Assembly: GCA_014361085.1 (NCBI GenBank)
Contig: JACIWG010000040.1
Span: forward strand, 1 to 12,149
Origin: Nitrososphaeria archaeon
GTDB taxonomy: Archaea; Thermoproteota; Nitrososphaeria; JACIWG01
Direction: 5' to 3'
DNA length: 12,149 nucleotides
Both the position numbers and the translations under genes were made by a program. Of this stretch, positions 1-6,357 are shown piece after piece. Under the pieces are notes generated by a model. The model had not been told where the DNA came from and ran no database searches. It worked only from the letters and a program-made list of their open reading frames with translations. Numbering within the stretch: the stretch's first letter is position 1; the number at the start of each line of letters is the position of its first letter.

Positions 1-11
1 TTCTCCATTAA

Positions 12-26
12 GTTATAAGCCTTTAG
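12..26 (-). promoter_or_regulatory. Possible leftward promoter for an off-window gene
   Basis: On the - strand, CTAAAGGC followed by TTATAA (13-18) resembles an archaeal BRE plus TATA pair. A start site about 26 bp downstream would fall just outside the window. TTATAA is self-complementary, so direction is judged only from the purine-rich BRE-like flank and the lack of a rightward gene. Confidence 0.25.
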
Positions 27-32
27 CACCTT

Positions 33-62
33 AATATTTGCGTACAAAAATACGCAAATATT
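33..62. repeat. Perfect 12-bp inverted repeat
   Basis: AATATTTGCGTA (33-44) and its exact reverse complement TACGCAAATATT (51-62) flank a 6-nt spacer, CAAAAA. It could be an operator for a dimeric regulator or a transcript hairpin. No long T-run follows directly on either strand, so a simple bacterial-type terminator is not well supported. The repeat lies about 15 bp upstream of a possible leftward promoter, which favours a regulatory site for a gene beyond the left edge. Confidence 0.6.
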
Positions 63-156
63 CTATCCTCTCATGCATTAAAAAATATTTAATTTTCTAG
101 AAGAATAACTTAGAATTTAAGAATAATAAAATAGAAGGGGGGTGGTGGGATGTGGC

Positions 157-1611
157 CTATATCTTTATTCCAAAGAAGTTGTTTAGAACGAATGCTGCAA
201 ATATTATTGTATAGAAGACAAGCCCGACCAAGATAATGATTATCTCCCACCACTTCATCCTATACTCCTTTGGTAGTAGTACATAGTTTACTCCAAGAAG
301 CCCAATATAGCAGAATACGCCAATAAGGTTTGCAAAGGCTCCTGCAAGCACAGCCTGCCATGCGGGCTGAACTCCAACGAACATCAGAATAATCCATATC
401 ACAGACAGTACAGTCAATATTGTGTAATATAGTTTCTTGGCGTCACCCTTAAACCTCTTTTCAAGGCTTGGGAATGCAGCCCACCATATGTTTGTGAATT
501 CTCTTGGAAGCATGTCAACTACTGTCACCGTGTTTGTAATATATAATGCCAATAGCAATATTGTCATTAAAACAACGAGTGCAGGAATTGGCATGTAGTT
601 TGCTAATGCTACTGGAAACGCCCAGCCACTGGGTATCTTCGCCCCCCTTGGTACGAGATGATATGCTAAAGCAATTGGGAACCACAAGGTTATAAAGCTT
701 CCGAAGAAGAATACTATCCACTGCTCCAAGTGAACATATTTCATCCAACCACCATATCTTCTAACATTCTCTGGATCAGTTTTTGGAAGATATCCCTTGC
801 TCAAGAATGGCACCGCCTTACCGCCAACTGCGGCAGGAATAAAACCAGTCTTCTTTGTCATACCCCATTCAGTGTCCCTATAATAGTTGGTCATCGCTAT
901 AGCGTTAGCAGCATAGTTTCCAGCATATCCTGCTATAGCTGCAATAATCGCCCAATTAACTCCAGAAGGTATTGAACCGAATGAAAAGAATCCTGTAAAG
1001 ACTTCAAACAGTACATTTGCTGGAACGATAAGGAGAGCGAGTATAACAATTATTCCAACTTCAACAACCACATCCCACCATGAAAGCCATCCAAGAGTCT
1101 TCTGTATCTTTTCACCAAAAAGTAGAGGCAGTATTCCTATAAATAATCCTACAACACCCAATACACCTACAAGATACTGTTCAGGCGCCTCCGGAGGCCT
1201 ACCAAGGGCTATGTATGCAAACGTTGTACCAGTCAAAACCATGTAGTAGGGCCACATTAGTCTAACAAAATCTGATACGGTCCAAATTATGGCCCAAACC
1301 TTTTTCCCAAACCAAAGTCTTGAAATACCATTTATTAGAGGCTCGCCAGTAGCTATTGTGTACCTGGTTCCAGCTATAGCACTAACTGTCTGAAGAAATA
1401 TAGATAGTAGTGCAAACCACAATATTGTAGGCCCATAAGATAATATTGCCAGAGGCCCTGAAATCACTTCACCCGTCCCTATTCCAACTGAAACTGAGAT
1501 AATAGCAGGCCCTATCAGAAACCCTATCACGTCCCTGAATCTTGTAACTTTAAAAGGTTCGGATATATCCTCTACTCCTCTAAACTCTTTATCAGTGGGC
1601 AATCCACCCAC
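157..1611 (-). CDS. NRAMP-related multi-pass membrane transporter
   Basis: A 484-residue integral membrane protein with roughly 11-12 hydrophobic segments. I infer that it belongs to the NRAMP branch of the APC (LeuT-fold) superfamily. The first membrane segment (about 28-58) contains GPAIISVSVGIGTGE (34-48), placed like the NRAMP GPG...DPGN helix, and a later segment (about 219-245) ends in NAIAMTNYYRD (236-246), placed like the NRAMP MPHN helix. The canonical DPGN and MPHN metal ligands are replaced, as in NRAMP-related proteins of uncertain substrate, so Mn/Fe transport should not be assumed. A divalent cation such as Mg is possible. A short charged N-terminus and no cleavable signal peptide are seen. 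The start is GTG at 1611 with an AGGT motif 4-5 nt upstream; the stop is TAG. It is divergent from the gene at 1782 and not part of the polymerase operon. Family confidence is moderate; substrate unknown. Confidence 0.75.
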   Translation of the reverse strand: MGGLPTDKEFRGVEDISEPFKVTRFRDVIGFLIGPAIISVSVGIGTGEVISGPLAILSYGPTILWFALLSIFLQTVSAIAGTRYTIATGEPLINGISRLWFGKKVWAIIWTVSDFVRLMWPYYMVLTGTTFAYIALGRPPEAPEQYLVGVLGVVGLFIGILPLLFGEKIQKTLGWLSWWDVVVEVGIIVILALLIVPANVLFEVFTGFFSFGSIPSGVNWAIIAAIAGYAGNYAANAIAMTNYYRDTEWGMTKKTGFIPAAVGGKAVPFLSKGYLPKTDPENVRRYGGWMKYVHLEQWIVFFFGSFITLWFPIALAYHLVPRGAKIPSGWAFPVALANYMPIPALVVLMTILLLALYITNTVTVVDMLPREFTNIWWAAFPSLEKRFKGDAKKLYYTILTVLSVIWIILMFVGVQPAWQAVLAGAFANLIGVFCYIGLLGVNYVLLPKEYRMKWWEIIIILVGLVFYTIIFAAFVLNNFFGIKI

Positions 1612-1635
1612 CTTACCTGATAATTAATCTTACAT

Positions 1636-1655
1636 GTATTTAAACTTTATACACA
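1636..1655 (-). promoter_or_regulatory. Probable promoter of the transporter gene
   Basis: On the - strand this region reads GTATAAAGTTTAAATACATG and offers two overlapping TATA-like elements, TATAAAG and TTTAAATA. They are centred about 30-37 bp before the GTG start, giving a very short leader or an almost leaderless mRNA. The assignment rests on spacing and composition only. Confidence 0.4.
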
Positions 1656-1742
1656 AATTTAAGCGCCAAATTTTTATAATAAAAAATTTTTTAGATTTAT
1701 GTTTTAAAAATATTAAAATAATGTATGTTTGGGAATGATAAG

Positions 1743-1752
1743 TCTTAAAAGG
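1743..1752 (+). promoter_or_regulatory. Possible promoter of the 1782 gene
   Basis: TCTTAAAAGG is centred about 33 bp before the ATG at 1782. Archaeal start-site spacing of about 26 bp would leave a leader of roughly 8 nt, consistent with the absence of a Shine-Dalgarno motif before that ATG. A second AT-rich candidate, TTTTAAAAATATT, lies at 1702-1714. Confidence 0.35.
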
Positions 1753-1781
1753 CTCTTTCAAGTAAGTTGTACTGACAATAT

Positions 1782-2573
1782 ATGTCCTTGGATGTTGAAT
1801 TTATTTGCAAGGGAGGCTTCGGCAGTGAAGCTGAAATCGATGTTCAGTTGAGGAGAGTTTTTCCAGGCATTGGTGGAACCATATACACTTACCAAGCCAT
1901 ACCTGTAGCCTTTAGGAGAGAATTTTCTTCTTCACCAAATGTTGGGCACAGGCTTTTTCTCAAGCATGCTATTATCAAGAAGCTTGAAGACTATTTTTTC
2001 AAGAAAGGTTTCTACCACTATGCTCACATCACCAGACCCCTAGGTTCTACTTCAGAAGGCTACATTTACGAGTGGGCTTTCGGTAGTGATGTCTTTCCAT
2101 GGTACTATTCTGACGATTCTGGTGAAAGTATTCCAGTCGAGCTTGATGACTGGAGGTCTTTTGTTGAAGCCTTCGAGAGTGCCGGCATTGATTTGAAGAA
2201 GGACTGTGCTGACCCAGATAATGGCCGCCTTTCACAGAATATTATACACCAATTTCCTTTCGGTGCAAGTGTTAGTAGGCCTAAACTGAATAGGCTCTGG
2301 AAGAGGATAGACTTCGGTGACAAGAGTGTTTCAATAGACTTTGAAAGGCTTCTCTCGTACCTTGAAAGGAATGAGGCTGACATGAGGGAAAACCTTAGGG
2401 TTGGAAGGTTTGAAATGATCAAGCTTTCATGCAAATATCTTATCTATGGAGAGAAGATGGATCCTAGAGAGTTCGGTGAACTTACTATGCTTGTTAGAGA
2501 CTATAGGCTTTCAACCCTATCACATCTTAACACAAGAGGTGTTGAAAGTTCGGGTGCTGTTAAACTGTTCTAA
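1782..2573 (+). CDS. Hypothetical protein, unrecognised family
   Basis: A 263-residue soluble protein with no signal peptide or membrane segment; I do not recognise its family. Some features faintly recall a degenerate kinase-like ATP-binding fold. There is a glycine-rich strand near the N-terminus (KGGFGSEAE, 10-18), a hydrophobic hinge-like stretch (GYIYEWAFGSD, 93-103), an NIIHQF segment in the middle, and an IDFGDKSVSIDFE stretch (176-188) that looks like a metal-binding Asp strand. The order fits a kinase, but no convincing invariant Lys or HxD catalytic loop can be assigned, so no function is claimed. The C-terminal third is charged and probably helical. The ATG at 1782 has no Shine-Dalgarno motif, which fits a near-leaderless mRNA from the TATA-like element at 1743. 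The gene ends 151 bp before rpoH and probably has its own transcript. Confidence 0.7.
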   Translation: MSLDVEFICKGGFGSEAEIDVQLRRVFPGIGGTIYTYQAIPVAFRREFSSSPNVGHRLFLKHAIIKKLEDYFFKKGFYHYAHITRPLGSTSEGYIYEWAFGSDVFPWYYSDDSGESIPVELDDWRSFVEAFESAGIDLKKDCADPDNGRLSQNIIHQFPFGASVSRPKLNRLWKRIDFGDKSVSIDFERLLSYLERNEADMRENLRVGRFEMIKLSCKYLIYGEKMDPREFGELTMLVRDYRLSTLSHLNTRGVESSGAVKLF

Positions 2574-2640
2574 AAAATTATCGTGTAAAATGTAAGCCAA
2601 TTTTATATCCCTCTTATGTTAACGAAATGGTTATGGTAAT

Positions 2641-2650
2641 GTTTAAATAA
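2641..2650 (+). promoter_or_regulatory. Promoter (TATA box) of the RNA polymerase operon
   Basis: GTTTAAATAA matches the archaeal TATA pattern. Transcription would start about 25 bp downstream, near 2670, giving a leader of about 55 nt before rpoH. A second TATA-like stretch, ATTTTATATCC, lies at 2600-2610 and could be an alternative promoter or part of the T-rich 3' end of the preceding gene. Confidence 0.55.
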
Positions 2651-2687
2651 CCGTCGTTTTAGGGTTTTTTAGGCGTTTATTATGACA

Positions 2688-2722
2688 GTTTTTTGCCAAA
2701 AAACCTTTGTAGAGGTGGTTTT
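2688..2722 (+). promoter_or_regulatory. rpoH leader with two overlapping hairpin options
   Basis: GTTTTTT (2688-2694) and AAAAAAC (2698-2704) can form a 7-bp stem with a 3-nt loop. Alternatively AAAACC (2700-2705) can pair with GGTTTT (2717-2722), closing a loop that holds most of the ribosome binding site. The two stems share bases 2700-2704 and exclude each other. Both are AT-rich and weak, so a regulatory role is only a suggestion. Confidence 0.25.
2711..2718 (+). promoter_or_regulatory. Ribosome binding site of rpoH
   Basis: AGAGGTGG matches most of the archaeal AGGAGGTGA consensus and ends 6 nt before the ATG at 2725. It supports that start over the in-frame ATG at 2761, which has no such motif upstream. 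Confidence 0.75.
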
Positions 2723-2724
2723 CT

Positions 2725-2982
2725 ATGGATAAAAAGGTGGGTCAGAAAGAATTCTCTATAATGGACCACATTCTTGTCCCAAAGCATGAAATTCTCTCGC
2801 CTGAGGAGGCTAAGATTGTTTTGGAAACATATCGTGTTAAACCTCATCAGCTTCCATACATTCTATCTTCAGACCCTGTTGTAAAGGAATTGGGCGCTAA
2901 ACCTGGTGACATAATAAAGATTACGAGAAAGAGCGAAGTTGCTGGAGTAGCATACTATTATAGGTATGTGATTGAAGGGTGA
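2725..2982 (+). CDS. rpoH: RNA polymerase subunit H (Rpo5)
   Basis: This 85-residue protein matches archaeal Rpo5, the counterpart of the C-terminal assembly domain of eukaryotic RPB5. The family signature is clear: HILVPKHEILSPEEA (15-29), a central LPYILSSDPVVKELGAKPGD stretch, and a C-terminal IKITRKSEVAG...YYRYVIEG. The subunit sits at the base of the RNA polymerase jaw near downstream DNA and contacts RpoA. The N-terminus has about 12 residues before the conserved block, within the normal range for archaeal homologues. It is the first gene of the operon, and its stop lies 8 nt before the preferred rpoB ATG, so the two are probably translationally coupled. Confidence 0.97.
   Translation: MDKKVGQKEFSIMDHILVPKHEILSPEEAKIVLETYRVKPHQLPYILSSDPVVKELGAKPGDIIKITRKSEVAGVAYYYRYVIEG
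2976..2982 (+). promoter_or_regulatory. Ribosome binding site that decides the rpoB start
   Basis: AGGGTGA overlaps the rpoH stop codon and pairs through GGTGA with the archaeal 16S rRNA 3' end. It stands 8 nt before the ATG at 2991. The upstream in-frame GTG at 2979 lies inside this motif and has no site of its own, so ATG 2991 is preferred. Confidence 0.6.
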
Positions 2983-2990
2983 ATGCTTTG

Positions 2991-5900
2991 ATGGTTGAAA
3001 AGAAGGCTGCAGACTTTTGGCCCCTTCTTAGAGCAATTATTGAAGAAGAGGGTATAGCTAGACAGCATATAAACTCCTATAACGAGTTCATCAAATACGG
3101 TTTACAGGCTATTGTGGATGAAGTAGGTAAAATTGATGTTGAAACATTAACAAACCCTTATACTGTCGAATTCGGTAAAATCCGTGTCGGCTTACCTCGT
3201 GTAACAGAACATGATGCCTCAAAAACACTTGTAACACCAATGGAGGCTAGGATGAGGAACCTTACATACTCTGCTCCAATAGAGTTGGAGATGAAGATTG
3301 TACAAAATGGTATTGTAACAGACTCACAATACCTTTACATCGGCGACCTGCCTGTAATGGTCAAATCTGACCTATGCTATCTTTCCAAAAAGTCCATTGA
3401 CGAACTGATTGAAGAAGGGGAAGATTATCTTGACCCCGGAGGCTACTTTATAATAAATGGTTCAGAACGTGTTATTGTTGGACTTGAAGACCTTGCACCA
3501 AACAAGATGCTTGTCGACGTCAAGAAGCAGGGTGGTGCAACCTTCTACACTGTAACCGTATACTCTTCAGTGGTAGGCTACAGGTCTAAGCTTGAAATTT
3601 CAATGCACCAGGATGGTGTAATATATGCTCGCTTCTCTAACCTTCCAACGGACATACCTGTTGTAGTCCTAATGAGGGCCTTAGGTCTGGAATCGGATAG
3701 AGAAATTGTTGAAGCAGTATCGCTTAAGCCTGAAGTACAGGATCTTCTTGGACCAACATTTGACAAGTGTGGTGAGGTTGTGACTGTAAACGATGCTCTA
3801 GTCTATATAGGTAATAGGGTTGCACACGGTCTTCAGGAAGAATATCGTGTTAAGCGTGCAGAAAATGTTTTAGACTGGGGTCTGTTGCCTCACCTTGGAA
3901 AGAATCCTGAAGATAGGATAAGTAAGGCCCTTTTTATTGGAGAGGCTGTATGTAAGCTTATAGAATATAAGCTTGGATGGATTCCTGCTGACGATAAAGA
4001 CCATTATGGTAACAAGGTTATAAGATTGGCTGGACAGCTTCTAGCAGACCTGTTTAGGACATGCTTCAGAAATCTTGTTAAGGACATGAAGTATCAGCTT
4101 GAACATTCTGGTCAAAAGCGTGGTATAGGAGTAGTTAATGTGGCCATAAGGCCTGGAATTATAACCGATAAGCTTAGAAACGCTATCGCAACAGGAAACT
4201 GGGGAAGAGGTAAAGTTGGGATAACACAGCTTCTTGATAGAACCAACTACCTTTCAACCATAAGCCACCTTAGAAGAATCCAGTCTCCTCTCTCAAGAAG
4301 CCAGCCGAACTTTGAAGCAAGAGACCTTCATCCAACACATTTTGGAAGAGTGTGCCCCTGTGAAACTCCTGAGGGCTCAAACTGTGGCCTAGTCAAGAAC
4401 CTTGCTCTTTCAGCAATAATTTCTGTTGCAGCAGACCCTAAAGAAATAATGAACGTTATTACACAGATTGGCCTAATACCCTATAAGGATGCTTCAATAG
4501 AAGCTAAAATGAATGGTGCCCGAGTCTTTTTGGACGGTGGTGTAGTTGGATACGTTTTGGACCCAGAAGGTTTCTGTAAAGAGTTTAGAAACATGAGAAG
4601 AAGCGGCCTTATACCAAGTGATGTGAGCATTTACCTGAAGGTTCCACCGAATCCCAATGCTGAAACAAGAATATACATTAACACATACTCTGGAAGAGTT
4701 CTAAGACCTCTTATCATTGTAAAGAATGGTGTGCCACAGCTTAAGAGAGAGGACCTTGAGCTTGTCCTAAAGGGTAAAATGTCATGGAGAGAGCTTCTGA
4801 AGAAAGGTGAACTTGAACTTGTTGACGCTAACGAGGAAGAAAACTGCTATATTGCAACAAGCTTGGACGAGCTCACGCCAGAACACACTCACCTAGAACT
4901 TTCTATGACTGGAATGCTTGGCGCTGTAGCCTCAATAATACCCTATGCTGAACACAATCAGTCACCAAGAAACACTTACGAAAGTGCGATGGCAAAACAG
5001 GCTCTAGGCTTCCCAACACCAGTGTACAAGCATCTGATGAATGTAAGATCTCATCTCCTAGTATATCCTCAAACGCCCATGGTAACAACAGGCTCTTTTG
5101 AAATGCTTAACCTTGACAAGAGGCCTATAGGCCAGAATGCTGTTGTAGCAGTATTATCCTATGACTGCTACAATATAGAGGATGCTATAGTATTGAATAA
5201 GGCTTCTGTTGAAAGAGGTTTTGGAAGAACCTTCTTCTTCAGACTATATGAGGCTGAAGCACAACTCTATCTTGGCGGAATGAAGGACAGGTTTGAAATA
5301 CCGAACCCTGACTCTAACGTGAAAGGCTATAGGGGTGACAAGTTCTATAGGCTTCTTGAAGCTGATGGTGTAATCTTTCCAGAGGCAAATGTTTCAGGCG
5401 GTGACGTGCTTATTGGAAAATTGAGCCCACCAAGGTTCACTGAAGAATATCGTGAAATTGAAGCAGGAGGCCCATACATGCGTGATACTTCTGTTGCAGT
5501 ACGTCCATCAGAAACTGGTGTAGTAGACTCTGTTATAATGTCCGTTAACGTGGAAGGGGGTAAAATGTATAAGGTTAAGGTTAGAGACCTTCGTATCCCC
5601 GAACTAGGTGACAAGTTTGCTTCAAGACATGGTCAAAAGGGTGTTGTAGGCCTTTTAGCGAACCCAGAAGATATGCCCTACACCGAAGACGGTATCATTC
5701 CAGACCTAATAATAAACCCGCATGCGTTCCCATCTAGAATGACCGTGGGACAGTTTATTGAATCTATAGCTGGAAAGGTTGGCGCATTAAGAGGTAAACC
5801 TGTTGATGGAACAACATTCTGTGGAGAAACTGTTGAATCTCTTGAAAGACAGCTTCAGGAACTTGGTTTTGTTAAGACGGGTAAGGAAGTAATGTACGAT

Positions 5901-6344
5901 GGTAAAACAGGTGAAAGATATGTTGCTGAAATATTTGTTGGCATAGTATACTATCAGAAACTGCATCATATGGTAGCTGATAAGATACATGCGAGGGCCA
6001 GAGGCCAGGTTCAAATGTTAACTAAACAGCCGACTGAAGGCCGTTCAAGAGGCGGTGGCCTAAGGTTTGGTGAAATGGAACGTGACTGTCTAATCGCCTA
6101 CGGTACTTCAATGGTTTTGAAGGATAGGCTTTTGGACGAATCAGATAAAACTGACGTTTACGTTTGCGAAAACTGTGGCCTAATCGCATACTTTGACGCT
6201 AGAACCAGAAAGTATACTTGCAGAGTCTGCGGAACCAATGCTAGAATAGCTACAGTTTCAATGGCATACGCCTTTAAGCTTCTCGTACAAGAAATGATGA
6301 GCCTCAACATTTTGCCCCGTCTAATATTAAAGGATAAGATTTAG
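2991..6344 (+). CDS. rpoB: RNA polymerase subunit B (Rpo2), unsplit
   Basis: This is the second-largest RNA polymerase subunit, forming the active-site cleft with RpoA. From ATG 2991 it has 1117 residues; an alternative GTG start at 2979 would add four. It is one chain, not divided into B' and B'' as in many Euryarchaeota. Visible landmarks are EHNQSPRNTYESAMAKQALG from residue 654, the catalytic-region motif GDKFASRHGQKGVVG (873-887), a late HARARGQVQMLTKQPTEGR stretch that helps grip nucleic acid, and a C-terminal zinc site formed by C1059, C1062, C1077 and C1080. All four zinc ligands are present. No intein or frameshift is seen. The stop codon overlaps the ribosome binding site of rpoA, indicating tight coupling. 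Confidence 0.98.
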   Translation: MVEKKAADFWPLLRAIIEEEGIARQHINSYNEFIKYGLQAIVDEVGKIDVETLTNPYTVEFGKIRVGLPRVTEHDASKTLVTPMEARMRNLTYSAPIELEMKIVQNGIVTDSQYLYIGDLPVMVKSDLCYLSKKSIDELIEEGEDYLDPGGYFIINGSERVIVGLEDLAPNKMLVDVKKQGGATFYTVTVYSSVVGYRSKLEISMHQDGVIYARFSNLPTDIPVVVLMRALGLESDREIVEAVSLKPEVQDLLGPTFDKCGEVVTVNDALVYIGNRVAHGLQEEYRVKRAENVLDWGLLPHLGKNPEDRISKALFIGEAVCKLIEYKLGWIPADDKDHYGNKVIRLAGQLLADLFRTCFRNLVKDMKYQLEHSGQKRGIGVVNVAIRPGIITDKLRNAIATGNWGRGKVGITQLLDRTNYLSTISHLRRIQSPLSRSQPNFEARDLHPTHFGRVCPCETPEGSNCGLVKNLALSAIISVAADPKEIMNVITQIGLIPYKDASIEAKMNGARVFLDGGVVGYVLDPEGFCKEFRNMRRSGLIPSDVSIYLKVPPNPNAETRIYINTYSGRVLRPLIIVKNGVPQLKREDLELVLKGKMSWRELLKKGELELVDANEEENCYIATSLDELTPEHTHLELSMTGMLGAVASIIPYAEHNQSPRNTYESAMAKQALGFPTPVYKHLMNVRSHLLVYPQTPMVTTGSFEMLNLDKRPIGQNAVVAVLSYDCYNIEDAIVLNKASVERGFGRTFFFRLYEAEAQLYLGGMKDRFEIPNPDSNVKGYRGDKFYRLLEADGVIFPEANVSGGDVLIGKLSPPRFTEEYREIEAGGPYMRDTSVAVRPSETGVVDSVIMSVNVEGGKMYKVKVRDLRIPELGDKFASRHGQKGVVGLLANPEDMPYTEDGIIPDLIINPHAFPSRMTVGQFIESIAGKVGALRGKPVDGTTFCGETVESLERQLQELGFVKTGKEVMYDGKTGERYVAEIFVGIVYYQKLHHMVADKIHARARGQVQMLTKQPTEGRSRGGGLRFGEMERDCLIAYGTSMVLKDRLLDESDKTDVYVCENCGLIAYFDARTRKYTCRVCGTNARIATVSMAYAFKLLVQEMMSLNILPRLILKDKI

Positions 6345-6351
6345 GAGGTGA
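6343..6351 (+). promoter_or_regulatory. Perfect ribosome binding site of rpoA
   Basis: AGGAGGTGA overlaps the rpoB stop codon and ends 6 nt before the TTG at 6358. Its full match to the archaeal anti-Shine-Dalgarno sequence is what identifies the unusual TTG as the rpoA start. Confidence 0.85.
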
Positions 6352-6357
6352 AAAAGG

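Larger units (their letters stand above)
1..156. other. AT-rich non-coding left edge
   Basis: No coding region is supported here. The stretch contains a perfect inverted repeat (33-62), a TATA-like hexamer at 13-18, A/T-rich sequence from about 77 to 130, and a G-rich tract at 136-155 just beyond the transporter stop codon. In the transporter mRNA, which runs on the - strand, the G-rich tract reads as C-rich. It is followed by T-rich stretches, including a T6 run opposite 80-85, where transcription could end. I see no RNA gene here. Confidence 0.6.
1612..1781. other. AT-rich divergent intergenic region
   Basis: This 170-bp gap separates two divergently transcribed genes. It is strongly AT-rich and contains a self-complementary A6T6 tract (1681-1692) next to further A- and T-tracts, suggesting intrinsically bent DNA. 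TATA-like elements for both directions lie at its edges. I see no RNA gene. Confidence 0.5.

Noticed and set aside
33..62. Inverted repeat as an intrinsic terminator of the transporter gene
   Set aside because: No T-run follows the hairpin on the - strand, and T-rich stretches closer to the gene (for example opposite 80-85) are better candidates for archaeal termination.
2105..2434. Antisense open frame inside the 1782 gene
   Set aside because: The + strand frame spans a longer region and has a start, a promoter candidate and globular-protein composition. The antisense product is Ser/Leu-rich shadow sequence.
2979..2981. GTG as rpoB start
   Set aside because: It lies within the AGGGTGA motif that is well placed for ATG 2991 and has no ribosome binding site of its own.
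2983..2991. Two-codon mini-frame ATG CTT TGA overlapping the rpoB ATG
   Set aside because: It abuts the ribosome binding site with no spacing, so initiation is unlikely; probably coincidence.
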